Assembly: GCA_001606155.1 (NCBI GenBank)
Contig: LODT01000041.1
Span: 496,001 to 560,000 of the forward strand
Direction of reading: 5' to 3'
Source of the DNA: Tieghemostelium lacteum
Taxonomy: Eukaryota; Evosea; Eumycetozoa; Dictyosteliales; Raperosteliaceae
DNA: 64,000 bases
Positions 1-11,388 of this stretch are shown here, in pieces. Below the pieces are notes generated by a model. The model worked only from the letters and a program-made list of their open reading frames with translations. It searched no databases and was not told where the DNA came from. The position numbers were made by a program, and so were the translations under genes. Numbering within the stretch: the stretch's first letter is position 1; each line of letters opens with the position of its first letter.

Positions 1-453
1 GATGTATTTCAGATACAATGTAATGATCACAAAAAGTGTCATTCTGTCAGTTGGCCTATAGAGAATTTTTCAGTTATAAAATCACAAAAGCACATCAGTT
101 CGACATTTGAGATGTTTGGTCTGACATGGAGAATGTGGGCATATCCAGCAGGTGAAGCTAAACATGCTGACAGTTTCTCTGTCTATCTTGAAGCTGTGCG
201 TGTCAAAGAAAAGGAATCCTATGATTTCTTAAGAAATACCACATTCTTTTTTGCTCTTGTAAATCAAAAGAACAAAACACTCTCTAGACACTACCCATCA
301 TCACCCAATGTTTTATTCAATTACGAGAAATCTGTTTGGGGTAATGGTTTAATTGAATTAAAAACTCTCTATGATACTACACTTGGTTATTTAGATAATG
401 ATTGTGTTATAGTTCAATTACACATTCTTGAATGTATAGCTTTGGAAGGTTAA
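1..453 (+). CDS. MATH (TRAF-like) domain protein, 3' end only
   Basis: The frame is open from the first base of the window to a TAA at 451-453, so this is the C-terminal ~150 residues of a gene that starts outside. The translation has the MATH/meprin-TRAF pattern: a WPIENFS start strand, then FGLTWRMWAYPAGEA, a SVYL strand, TFFFALVNQKNK and a late GYLDNDCVIVQLHI strand. Dictyostelids carry many TRAF-like proteins with RING or zinc-finger N-termini and a C-terminal MATH domain, used for peptide binding and trimerisation. The N-terminal part here is unseen, so ligase activity cannot be judged. AT-rich sequence follows the stop. Confidence 0.8.
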   Translation, partial: DVFQIQCNDHKKCHSVSWPIENFSVIKSQKHISSTFEMFGLTWRMWAYPAGEAKHADSFSVYLEAVRVKEKESYDFLRNTTFFFALVNQKNKTLSRHYPSSPNVLFNYEKSVWGNGLIELKTLYDTTLGYLDNDCVIVQLHILECIALEG

Positions 454-668
454 TTTACAAAATTATAAAAAAAAAACAAGTTTGATTAATTAATCAAAAA
501 AAAATCTAATTAATTTCAGATAAAATGTGTCCATTCTATGAATTAATAGAATTACTATTTCATATAATATAGTAAATTAATAAACTCCCAAAATTAATTT
601 TATTTTAATAATATTATATATAAAAATAACTCTTGTTTATATACAAATACAATATAAATATTTATAAA

Positions 669-912
669 ATGAGTAGAAAATGGATGGGTAATAATAGTAA
701 AGGTTTTAGACGAAGGTCAAAAATTGGGATATTACCAACAAAGAGACTTTTTTAAAACCAATGATGAAGTAATACATGATAAAGCTCCATTATTAAACAA
801 ACAACCAACTACAAAAGAAACTTTAAGACAATATCAAAATTCAAGTTCAAAATTAAATCCATTTGACCAATCAATAGATCTTTTAAATTTATCCTTATCA
901 AATCAATTATAA
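669..912 (+). CDS. Small protein (~80 aa), frame broken by one base in an A-run
   Basis: An ATG at 669 opens a basic N-terminus (MSRKWMGNNSKGFRRRSK) that soon leaves frame. A second open frame starts at 724 without an ATG (GYYQQRDFFK...) and runs to TAA at 910-912. The two meet at the five-A run 719-723. With one A fewer they would read as a continuous ~80-residue protein, basic at the start and then polar with an NPFDQSIDLLNL stretch. No GT..AG intron of sensible length fits here. This could be a homopolymer error in the assembly, a recent pseudogene, or a programmed shift; the first is the simplest. I do not recognise the family. Confidence 0.45.
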
Positions 913-1101
913 TAGAACCTAAAAGGTAAATTATAAAATTGTCAGTTTGTTTAATTATTTAAGTGGTACTAATAAATATTATTTTTAAAGATTTTATTAT
1001 ATTTATACTGTAGTTTTATATTATTTTAAATGTTATATGATTCTAATTTAGGAGGGATTATATGATTGATAAATTGTAAATTTTGTATTTTTAAATAAAT
1101 T

Positions 1102-3148
1102 TTAAATATTTGTTGGGTTTAATTTAAATGGACATTGAATCGATAAAACTCCATTAAAGAAATAGTGAGCGCATTTAGTTAAATCAACATTCAATGGCAG
1201 TCTTATCTCTACTTCAAAAGGACCAAACCCTCTTTTTCCATATATAAGGTAAAAATTGGAAGGTTCTTTCATCTTCTCACCAGAGATTAAAAATTTACAT
1301 ACATCGTCCGTTTTTATATTTAGATTATCAACTGACATTCCAGGTAGATCTAATTTTATCCAATAGCTATCATTAGTCTTATATATTTCACCTTGCACCC
1401 AATCACCTTGACAATTTACAGAGATACTGGCTTCACTTGGTGGAGATGACAATGGTGAACTTGTAGAGCTTGATAAATTATAAGTACTACTACTTAAACT
1501 TCCTTGTGGTACTACAATACTCTGTGCACCTCTATTTGAATTTCCACTATTAAAAGGACTATTCAGTAAAGTCATATTAATCTCACCGTCAATACTTGGT
1601 GATGTCTTATTCTTTTTATGTGACTTTTTAGATTTCTTATCCTTATCCTTTTCCTTTGTTGATGTAGAACTTGTTGACGATGTTGTAGTGGGTGTAGATA
1701 CACTATTAGAAGACACAGAAACCACAGGAACGATTGGTATAGCACCATTAGATATAGCATTAGAACTACTATGGATACTATTAGGAATTGGAATCAAAGT
1801 TGATGACTGAGATATTGGTGATCCCATTATAGATGGAGGTGACATATAGTTAGTTGATGATGACAATGGACTTGCAGGTACAGAATTAGAAGGTGTAGAT
1901 GACGATGACTTCTTTTTTGAATTTGGTTTTGTTAATATATTTTGCATGATTCTCGATCTGTTATCTTTGAATATACCCAACAATTGAGAGAGTTCAAGTT
2001 CATTCCAACAGATTGAATTGTTCACACAATATTGTAATAGAGGGTGACTGTTATCCTTGGAGCTTGCATCGTCTATAAACTGTGGTGATACCAATTGGAC
2101 ATTGACATAGGCAGGGTGACTACCATTCTTGGAGTAGTTAGGTTTACGTTTCTTACTGTTCTCAGGTGGACTATTACCATCTTGACTACTTGATGAATCT
2201 TCAGATTTAATGTTATTTGTGATTCCTAATTGAGCTTCATGCTCCTTCATATCCTCTTCTATCCATTGATTAATCTTTCTACCCAAATGGTTATCCCTTA
2301 GATGATATTTAGATTGAATTTTACTGTAATATAATGACCACCATTTATCTTTGACAACTTTGTTTCCGGGTTTAATCACAATCCATGTTTTGTAGGCTAT
2401 TCTAGCGATATCTTCTTTCTCTTTCAAAGATATTTTATCATCTTGATATAATGGTTGAATTTGAATTCCACCATTACTGGTAGCCATAGGAATTGGTGAT
2501 TGCATTTGCATTTGTTGTTGATGGTTCATTATATAGGTAGACTCCTCCCATTCTTTGGTAGTTGGTAGATTACTACTATTATATGTGGAATTGATAAATG
2601 ATAGTGGTGTAGTAGATGTTGATGAATACATTGGTGATGATGGTGGTAAACTATTATATTGATTATTAAAATTTCCATTACTACTATTAATGTTTGAATT
2701 ATTCATCAGAGCACTAATGTCATCTGAACTATCCATTTTTGTGAGATTAGGAATTGCACTATTACTACTATTAATACTAACCATAGATATTTGACCTGAC
2801 AACAAAGATGATGCAGAAAGTTCACTCTTTAAAAATGGTTTACTTGTTTGTTGGTTTGTTGATTTTATTCCTTGTTGTTGTTGTTGTATTTGCTGTTGTT
2901 GTTGTATTTGTTGTTGTTGTAGTTGTTGGAAATTATTTACATTATTCATATGTTGTTGGGATGGCGATTGAATATAAGTGGGAATATTGTTTTGAAACAT
3001 TATGGGCTGGTTTGGTAATTGTTGTTGATTTTGAATGTGAAATGGTACATAAAATCTATTACCTCCCAAACCATTGGTACTATTTACATTATTTGGTTGT
3101 GGTTGACCAATTGATTCTTTCTTTAGTTGCATTTGTTGTTGCTGATGC

Positions 3149-3188
<40 letters not shown>

Positions 3189-3211
3189 GGAAATCATGAT
3201 ATTGTAAAATC

Positions 3212-3248
<37 letters not shown>

Positions 3249-3825
3249 GCTGCTGCTGTTGTTGAGATGGTAATTGTGGGTGATGATTTGGGTTGTAAAA
3301 CATTTGTCCTTGAATATTTTGCATTTGGTGATGTTGTAATTGCTGTGGTTGTTGTTGTTGTGGATGTTGTTGATGTTGTGATTGGTATATTTCATTAGGA
3401 AATTGTAATTCATTTTGGAAATTGGGAGTGTGAGGTTGTTGGTAGATATTTACAGTATTAGTTGTTGTATCCATATATGTATTGAATGTAATCGGATTTT
3501 GGAAATTTGGATCAAATTGATTAGATATCATTGATGCAGCTGAAGATGATGGAGTAGATGGTGTAGACTTATTATTTAGTACATCAGGGTTCATGTACAT
3601 TTGTGTTGGTGAAGATGTTGTTTGAATTAAATATTGTGGAGTATTTGGATTGGTATTGGAGTTTTGTGATTTTGATTGTTGTTGTAATGAATTAATTGGT
3701 TTATTAAATGTTTCAACATTTGTTGTAGTTGTGGGATTGATTGTTGTAGCGGTGGGTGTAGAGGCACCCAATGATGATGGAGGTGGAGGTGGAGGTGGTG
3801 ATATAACAGTACTTTGATTCATCAT
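1102..3825 (-). CDS. CudA-like putative transcriptional regulator with C-terminal Hsp20-like domain
   Basis: Single exon, 907 residues. The N-terminal half is low complexity: a proline run at 10-17, Ser/Thr/Asn-rich stretches and long glutamine tracts around 180-240 and 300-320. A conserved, tryptophan-rich core lies near 465-530 (KEKEDIARIAYKTWIVIKPG, KDKWWSLYYSKI, GRKINQWIEEDM). A second conserved block at ~590-630 holds NNSICWNELELSQLLGIFKD. The last ~105 residues look like an Hsp20/alpha-crystallin beta-sandwich (LDLPGMSVDNLNI, FGPFEVEIRLP). This layout matches my memory of Dictyostelium CudA, a nuclear DNA-binding protein needed for culmination. The family call is from memory, not a search. 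It is transcribed away from a 1.9 kb intergenic region shared with a bZIP gene, as expected for a developmentally regulated gene. Confidence 0.6.
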
Positions 3826-4333
3826 GTAAATTTACAAAAAATTAAATATTATTCTTTTAAATATTATAATATAAATTATTACAATAAAATATTTTTTTTG
3901 GTAATTATAAATTAAATAGATTTATAGATATATAGATATAAAATGATTAAATTAAAATAAATAGTCACACCAAATTGTAGTGCCAATATGTTGGAATTCT
4001 AGAGAAAATCTATAAGGGTGATTTTATAGATTTATTAGATTGTTGTTGATGATGTAACAGGTTTGGAGCTCCTATTAGAGAAACAAGCAACAGCAACAAT
4101 TTGATATTTTAAATTTAAATAAAAAGTAAAGTAAAAGTAGAAAATAAAAAAATTTTTAATAAATGTATAAATATAACAACTACAATAAAAATTTGAAATC
4201 TAAATTTAAAAACAAAGTATTTGGTGATGGCGATAGTTATAGAGTGCCACTCTCCCAAAGTTATAAATTATTAAAAAAAAAAAACAACACAACACCAATA
4301 AGGGTGTTATCAAAGTTAGTATAGTTTTTTTTA

Positions 4334-4352
4334 TGTGTGTGTGTGAGTGTGT
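4334..4352. repeat. (TG)n simple repeat
   Basis: Short GT-dinucleotide run within the divergent intergenic region. Confidence 0.8.
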
Positions 4353-4996
4353 TTGTTATAGATGGAATATGGAGTGGTGTATAAAATACTACAGTTGATT
4401 TCTATGTTGAAATCGGTTATCACAGCTAAGATATCTAATAATGTGATTGAAAAAAGTAAACTTAAACGAAAAACAACAAAATAGTTATAAATGACACTAT
4501 ATATATATATTGAATATAAAGATGAGTATTTTGAGGTTGAGGTCAATGGGGCAATTCAAAAATACTGTATATTTGGTAACAATTATTTCAACTCTTTTCC
4601 AACTGTTGGTTTGTTTAAGATTTATCTATCTATTTCAATTTATATTGTTGTTATATATTTAATTTTTAATTGATGTTATTACAATTTATATTCCATTACA
4701 ATTTCAAATCAAAAATGATTTTGCATATATAATGAAATGAAATAGTCTTTTTTCTAAAAGTGAATGAAAACTGGTGATAAGTAAAAGTGAAAAGCATTTT
4801 TAAAGAAGAGAGTTAAAGTTAAAGATTACCTTTTATATATTTTATATATATTTATACAAGAATAGAGTTTCTTCCTATTTATGTATTGGTATTACACAAA
4901 AACCAATATTACAGAACCTTGTGGAGAGAGTGAATGAATTAAAAAAAAAAGAAAATAGAATATTACAGAGAGAGCACTCTCTAATCAGATTACTAG

Positions 4997-5052
4997 AACA
5001 CCCCACACCTACCCACACACAAACACTTACAACCCCCAGCCATACCACACCC
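4997..5052. promoter_or_regulatory. CA-rich (G-box/CAE-like) cluster
   Basis: Repeated CACCC/CACAC units (ACACCCCACACC, ACCCACACACAAACAC, CCACACCC) stand out from AT-rich surroundings. In Dictyostelium such CA-/GT-rich elements are bound by G-box binding factor and drive cAMP-induced developmental transcription. The assignment is by pattern only. Confidence 0.35.
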
Positions 5053-5727
5053 TTGTTTTTTTAAATAAATTTTTTTATTCTATTCTTTTACACAACTGGA
5101 GCAATGAAATTTCATATCCTTTCATTTTATTTCGGGGCTACACACTCTTTTAGTTAACACTTAACATCTAATTGGTTATTCTTAGGATGAAATATTAAAA
5201 TTAAGAGTCTCTCCAGATTTAATCAACCAACATAAACAAATAAGAAATCGAATTGTCTATTATTAACATTACAAACTACTGAAATCCCATTTTGTTCCCT
5301 CTGTATCTTTTTACAAAAAAAAGTAAATCAGGATATTTAAAATCCATATATTCAAATAAATTCTATCATCATCATCGATCTGTTCTGACATATTCAAAAT
5401 TTTATCTGAAAAAAATTTCATAAAAAAAAACAAAGATATTGATAGGATATTTAATTTTTGTGGAGAAATTTACATTTATCTAGAGGTAAATATCGTAATT
5501 CGAAGTTAAATTCTCACATCATTATCCTTTTAAAAAACTAAACAAACCACATTTTAAAAAATTTTTTTTTTTTTTTTTTATCCTTTAATTTTATTTTCAT
5601 CTTTACCCTCTTTCAGAACTTTAAAACATTATTCCATTCTACTAAAAAAATAGATTTAGATTCTGTTTCCATTTAGACTTTGGTTAAATTTTTAATTTAA
5701 AAAAAAAATTTTAGGAGAGGATATTTA

Positions 5728-5781
5728 ATGAAAAAATGTATCAACAGTCTATATCACAGATACCAAATAATTTTCAAATGA
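5728..5781 (+). promoter_or_regulatory. Short overlapping upstream ORF before the bZIP start
   Basis: An ATG at 5728 lies 8 bases before the chosen bZIP start at 5736 and in another frame. It gives a 17-codon ORF ending at TGA 5779-5781, inside the bZIP coding region. If the transcript includes it, scanning ribosomes would have to bypass it, which could lower translation. Confidence 0.35.
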
Positions 5782-6331
5782 ATGGTGTCACTGATTATGA
5801 CCAATCAAATAATAATAGTTTTTATTACCAAGATCAAAGTAATGGAGACTTGATAATACAACAACAAAATCACATAGGTAGAGTATTGGAGAATTTCGGG
5901 TTTAAAAAAATCAAATTCCAAAAAATGATATTTTAAATATTTACAATTGAATTAATATCATGAAATATTACAATAGGACAACAAGGATTCAGTAGTGGTG
6001 AACCTGATTTTCATTCGTTGTTGATGTCTGCTTCTAATAATATTAGTAATAGACAACAAATACCTTCACCTCAACAAGTACAGGTACAACAACAGGCTCA
6101 ACCACAACCACCACAGCAACAACATCAACAGCAACAACAACAACAACAAATACAAAATTTTACAACACTTTTAAATAACAATAACAATAATGTGAACCTA
6201 AATAGTCAAATCAATAAGATGATTTTTAGCATGTATGGAGCTGATGAGCAATCAATGGGTTATTTACCTTTTTCTGATGAAAAAAAGTTAATTCTTCTGT
6301 CGGCCTTAGGTGCTGATGCAAATATCTTTTT

Positions 6332-6362
<31 letters not shown>

Positions 6363-8555
6363 GTTTTACAATCTCCACAACAACAGCAACAACAACAACA
6401 ACAAAACAATTTCCAAAATCAACAACAATTCCAACCACAGGTTTTACAACCTCCACAACAACCACAGGTTTTACAACCTCCACAGCAGCAGCAGCAAGTT
6501 AACTTTCAAAATATAAACCAACAGCCACAACAAAATACTGTAAATTCTGTATATAATCAAAATTTTAATTCAATTGTACAACAACCTCAACCCCAACCTC
6601 AACCTCAACAAATACTTAGACAACCTTTCCAAAATACTCGAGTTAATCAAGTACCAAATCAAGTTATTTATTCAAATGCCAATACGACAAATAATATTGT
6701 ACAGCAACAACAAGCACAAGCACAACAACAATCACAACAACAACAAGCACAAGCACAACAACAACAAACTTTACAGAATATAGTAACACAAAATATCATT
6801 CCACAACAACCTATAAAACCACCGACACCAACAATATCTAGTATACATCATCTACAGCAACAGCAACAACAGCAACAGCAACAACAAACACAAGCACAAA
6901 CACAAACACAACCTACTATATCCAGTATACATCATGCAAATGGTTTACAACAACAGCAGCAGCAGCAACAACAACAACAAACATCACATCAGATACCTCA
7001 ACAAACACATTATAGTTTATCACCACCAATGACACCAAATCATCAAAATCAAATGGATCCTTATTATGGATTAGATGACGATTCTCATTTGACTGATAAA
7101 CAAAAGAGTAGAAGAAGAGCAAGTCAGAATCTTGCATCTAGAAATTACAGACAAAGAAAGAAGCAGTACATGTCTGAGATTGAGAGTAAACTTGAAGTCA
7201 TTGTATTGGAAAATGAAAAATTAAAACAAGAACTTTATCAAGCAAAGAAACTGATTGATAAACTAATTCAAGAGAATAATATCCTTAAAGGTCCTCAGAA
7301 GAAGAAATCTGATATTCCAGGTTGCACTGGTGAGGAAGATGATGAAGATGATGATATCTTTGAAGGTATAAATGTAAATACTTCACAAGATGACATTCAA
7401 AATAGCTCTCAAATGGTCCACATTGGTAATGATGGTAATAACTTTACAAATTCACTTTTGGGTCCACAAGATGACAGTTTCATTAGTAATAATAATAATA
7501 TCAATAATAATATGAATAGTAGTATGATTAGTGGAAGTACTCAAGAGGTACCTCAGGATATAACAACTCTAATTGATAGATTAGAAGCTGGTATGAAGAT
7601 TACAGATGGAAATGGTGGTTCTGATTTGGTTAGTACCTTAAAATCATTCTATGGAACATTGAAAAACCGACAGAATATCTATGTTAAACAGATTAAGCAA
7701 ATTGTTAATCCATGCACACAGGCTAAATTGGCTTTATTGGATTTAGATATAAACTCAACTTATAATCCTGTATGTAACTTGAATTTTAAAGGTGCAGATC
7801 AACAAGGTAATTTACAAGAGACACCACCTAATCAAACACCTGTTGTTTCATCTCCTTTGTCTCATAATGATGTTCCATCGTCACCTGCAATCACTATTAC
7901 ACCTCTACATGAACTGTTCCCTACCATGTGGCTTTTGGAGTTTATTGAAGAGGCTCAAGTGTCAGCTGAACAAGAAATTAGAATAAGAACACTGAGACAA
8001 GAGTCAATGTTTAAACACAGTAAGATTCTGAAAGAAAGACAATCTTTAAATAGAGATATAAGAGAATACTATCAAACAAAGATCTTTAAACATTTAAAGA
8101 GATCACAAAGATCTCGTGATCGGTCACAGATATCTCATAGTGGTGGAATGAATCCTCCACCATCTTCTACAACTCATGGAGGTACATCTACAACTAGCAC
8201 AACATCAGATCATATGCATCACAATACCTCACCAACTAATAAGATGGACTATGAAACTAGTAGTCCTGCTATTGGAACCTCTTATATAACTGAACTCTCT
8301 GAGCTCTTGGACTCACTCAAAGATAACTTGGATCAGGAGAATGTATTACTATTGCAAACTTATGAGCAATTGGGATCTATATTATCACCTCATCAGGAGG
8401 CTCTGTTTATAACTAAGGTGTACAATAGTATATCATCAGAAGATGGTTTCTCAAATGTACAAATGCTTCATGGTATATGGGACTTTATTTCAACCTCTTA
8501 TGAAAGTAAATCATCTTCAACTCCCAATCTTCCCAATCAATCTTCTTCAAAATAG
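5736..8555 (+). CDS. bZIP transcription factor, glutamine-rich
   Basis: Two exons, 5736-5877 and 5977-8555; the 99-bp intron 5878-5976 has GTAGAG and AATAG ends and keeps frame (...NHIG|QQGFSSGE...). The product is 906 residues. Long Gln tracts fill residues ~60-390. The bZIP lies at about 420-486: basic region SRRRASQNLASRNYRQRKK with the invariant N-x7-R spacing, then leucine heptads (VIVLENEKLKQELYQAKKLI). An acidic/Asn-rich linker follows. The conserved C-terminal half (WLLEFIEEAQVSAEQEIRIR, TYEQLGSILSPHQEALFI) is probably helical and may be a regulatory domain. Dictyostelids have a named bzp family, but I cannot assign the member. It is divergent from the CudA-like gene. Confidence 0.85.
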
Positions 8556-8794
8556 ATTAGATGTTTCTTGTAAACCTAATAAACAAATAGATTTTTCTTT
8601 TATTATGACTATAGATATTTTCAATTGAATGTGCAAATATTCAAGTCTCACGTCACCACTTGATATTTTTCGAATAAATGTCTTTACAATCAGTGAAAGT
8701 TTAAATTATTACTTTTGCATTAGCAAATCTTAATTTTGTAATAGGAAAGATTTAAGAATTCCACCCACAAGATTTTTTTTCATTTTTCGATAAT

Positions 8795-10585
8795 ATGACC
8801 CTTTTCCCAAATTACATTTATTCACTTATTGTTGACTATCTACTTGATGATGTTAGATTATTTGTTTCGAATCCTAATTGTATAAAAGCAGATATAAATG
8901 ATGATGATTTATGTACAGTACTGATACATGAAGAGAATGAAGGTAATTTACTTTTATATCTCTGTTCATTGGTTACATCAATATCTAAAGAATGGAATGA
9001 AAAAGTCATTAGAAATATGAAATTAATGACTACAAATTTACGTAATTTTACAGACCCTGGTGCAGCTATTGATTTTATATCACTATTAGTAAATCAGAGA
9101 AATTGTAAAATTGGTATTGGTTGTACTCCTGGTGTTGAAACATATGTACCTTTGGATTTAATCTATGATGCTGATATCTTTAATGTCATTAATACTAATC
9201 GTGTACAAGATACTCTGGATTTACAAAATGAAATGCCAAATTTAAAAAATATAACATCTACTATAACTGAGGATAGTGACTCAAACTCTCAACAACAGAA
9301 TCGTATATATAATTATAGAGGTAAAATTGAAAAGGTAATTTTAAAGCCACATTTTTCAATTATAGAGCCAAAGACATTATCTCAGTTTTTAGATAGTTTA
9401 GATGTGGGTTCTAATGGTCTCGATTGTAGGGAATTGATATTACACTGGCCTTATAAGAATATTGAAATTAACAATTTTGAAGTGTCATCTCTCAAGAACT
9501 ATATGGCTGTTGAAAAGTTGACTTTTCATCAAGTTAACTTATCACCAAACAGTTTGTGTACTGTTATAGGGTACCTTGAAAAACTGGTTTATTTAAAAGT
9601 TATAGTTGATCCAATTAACCTAGGCTTTATTGATATGGATTTTGAAACTCTTCCTACTATTTACTATGACACTGTTCTTAATAGGCTTTCAACTCATAGA
9701 GGCATTAAAACATTTATTCTAAGGCCAGCATCTGGAGGTACACTACGAGAGACATCTATTGAAAATCTACTAACACAAAACTCAGTTCTTAAAAGACTTG
9801 AGTTATATGATTTCAAAAGAATTCATTTAAATCCTTATGATATTGTTATTAGTAATTCAACTATTGAATATCTACATTTAGGATCATTCTCCAATAGTGT
9901 TAGTTGGGATGGTAAACCACCATTATCTTATCTGTCTTTAGATATACTAGATACCAGAGTTCAAGCCATGTTAACTCATAACTTTATTCACTCGCTTGGT
10001 GAATTGAATATCAATGAAAATGTAGTAACTACTATTCTACCTCTACTTGAACAGTCTAAGGTATTTCATAGTCTAACTATAGCAATGAAATATGGACAAT
10101 CAGTAGTGGAAAAGATCAGATTTATAAAAGCAATTAAACAATGTAAGACATTAAGAAACTTAAAGATACTACAAACTCGTATTCCAATAGAATACATAGT
10201 TGACATTATAGAACTTGAACATCCATCACTAGTAAACCTTCAGTATATTGGTAGTAATAGTATATACTTTGAAAAATTAGGTACTGTAATTGCCAATAAC
10301 AAAAATATAAAAGTTCTTGATATCGAAGCCTATGGAGTCCCAGAACCATCTGTATATCAGATATACACAAACTTAACTCAGATTTTAGAATCCAACAAAT
10401 GTCTTGAACATTTAAAGTTCCCTACATTTTATAGATTTAATGAAAATATGAATCAGAATCTATATGAATTTTTAAAGAAAAATACCACTCTTTATTCAAT
10501 AGATTGGCCTGAATTCAGATGGAAACCATTAGATAATATATCATGTCATTATCTTAAGTTACCTAAAAGGCTTTTATCATTTTAA
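8795..10585 (+). CDS. Dictyostelid leucine-rich (F-box/LRR-like) protein
   Basis: Single exon, 596 residues. The start LFPNYIYSLIVDYLLDDVRLFV resembles the short helical, F-box-like start seen in many dictyostelid proteins of unknown function. It continues into irregular leucine-rich repeats (LKNYMAVEKLTFHQVNLSP, NSVLKRLELYDFKRIHL, CKTLRNLKILQTRIPIEYI). No membrane segment or catalytic motif is visible. The same type of protein occurs at 40243-41970. A substrate-adaptor role by analogy with F-box/LRR proteins is possible, but no clear F-box consensus is present. Confidence 0.6.
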   Translation: MTLFPNYIYSLIVDYLLDDVRLFVSNPNCIKADINDDDLCTVLIHEENEGNLLLYLCSLVTSISKEWNEKVIRNMKLMTTNLRNFTDPGAAIDFISLLVNQRNCKIGIGCTPGVETYVPLDLIYDADIFNVINTNRVQDTLDLQNEMPNLKNITSTITEDSDSNSQQQNRIYNYRGKIEKVILKPHFSIIEPKTLSQFLDSLDVGSNGLDCRELILHWPYKNIEINNFEVSSLKNYMAVEKLTFHQVNLSPNSLCTVIGYLEKLVYLKVIVDPINLGFIDMDFETLPTIYYDTVLNRLSTHRGIKTFILRPASGGTLRETSIENLLTQNSVLKRLELYDFKRIHLNPYDIVISNSTIEYLHLGSFSNSVSWDGKPPLSYLSLDILDTRVQAMLTHNFIHSLGELNINENVVTTILPLLEQSKVFHSLTIAMKYGQSVVEKIRFIKAIKQCKTLRNLKILQTRIPIEYIVDIIELEHPSLVNLQYIGSNSIYFEKLGTVIANNKNIKVLDIEAYGVPEPSVYQIYTNLTQILESNKCLEHLKFPTFYRFNENMNQNLYEFLKKNTTLYSIDWPEFRWKPLDNISCHYLKLPKRLLSF

Positions 10586-10625
10586 TATAATAAAACCCTA
10601 TATATTTAATCTCTAAATAATTTAT

Positions 10626-11231
10626 TTATAGATTCCATAAAAGTTGTAAAAGATCTATATTACAGCTACGGAATAGTTCTATTCCTGACTTGGTTTGTTG
10701 TATAAAATGTTTTGAAAATATTAAATCAGAACCTTGTTTAACTACTTTGGCTATATCCGAAGACGGCAGAGAACAAAATGAAACTGAACCATGTATATAA
10801 CATCCTACATGTTCTTCAAAGAATGTATTGGTAACTGATTGACAATCCACTAGTCCACCAGAATTTTGATCTAAAACATTCTTTGCTATACTCCTTTGTA
10901 TACAACCTCTTACATACTCAGACCATTCCTGTCCTTTTTTAGTGAGTGTATGTTGAATACCAGAGTACTCTATACATTTTTTATACATCATTTCTTTTAC
11001 TATAGGACATGAACTGGTTGAGGGTTCTAAACACTCTGAATACCACATACAATCCTCACCTTCTGGGTTTGAGCATTTTGATGTAAAAGATATATTTTGT
11101 GATGTTAAACTATTTAAACCTGTTTTTATTTTTTCATTTGTTTCTTTGTTCAACAAATCATATTTAAATGTTTTAAAATACAATATAAAAATTATTATAA
11201 GGAATAAATATACTAATAATCTCAATTTCAT
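10626..11231 (-). CDS. Secreted or signal-anchored Cys-rich protein (short paralogue)
   Basis: Single exon, 201 residues. A hydrophobic N-terminus (LLVYLFLIIIFILYF) works as signal peptide or anchor. The rest carries evenly spaced cysteines: CSNPEGEDCMWYSECLEP, CPIVKEMMYKKCIEY, GCIQRSIAKN, DCQSVTNTFFEEHVGCY and SFCSLPSSD. The same block makes up the middle of the protein at 36976-38163, so the two are paralogues. They lie on the same strand on opposite sides of the sacsin-like array. This copy lacks EGF-like modules. Function unknown; the Cys pattern suggests an extracellular helical domain held by disulfides. Confidence 0.7.
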   Translation of the reverse strand: MKLRLLVYLFLIIIFILYFKTFKYDLLNKETNEKIKTGLNSLTSQNISFTSKCSNPEGEDCMWYSECLEPSTSSCPIVKEMMYKKCIEYSGIQHTLTKKGQEWSEYVRGCIQRSIAKNVLDQNSGGLVDCQSVTNTFFEEHVGCYIHGSVSFCSLPSSDIAKVVKQGSDLIFSKHFIQQTKSGIELFRSCNIDLLQLLWNL

Positions 11232-11388
11232 TATATAACTTTTGAAAATTTTCGTCTCTAGAAAGATTTTTCTTCTTTGACTAATTTTTATTCAGATATT
11301 TTTTAAATTCAATTAAAATTAATTCGTCATATTCTACCTATAAAATTATATTTTTATTTATTGTAATAATTAATTAAATTATACAGAT

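Larger units (their letters stand above)
3826..5735. promoter_or_regulatory. 1.9 kb shared intergenic region between divergent regulator genes
   Basis: No convincing gene lies here. The stretch is AT-rich, with a (TG)n run near 4334-4352, poly(T) at about 5562-5579 and a distinctive C/A-rich block at 4997-5052. Both flanking genes, CudA-like on the minus strand and bZIP on the plus strand, start at its ends. It is by far the longest gene-free stretch in the window, consistent with complex developmental promoters. Confidence 0.5.

Noticed and set aside
2808-3398. Open plus-strand frame rich in Val
   Set aside because: It is the complement of CAA/CAG repeats in the CudA-like gene; the low-complexity GTT translation is an artefact.
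4331-4673. Short frames on both strands around the TG repeat
   Set aside because: Low-complexity translation (Tyr/Ile/Ser, HTHTHT) in the intergenic region; no support.
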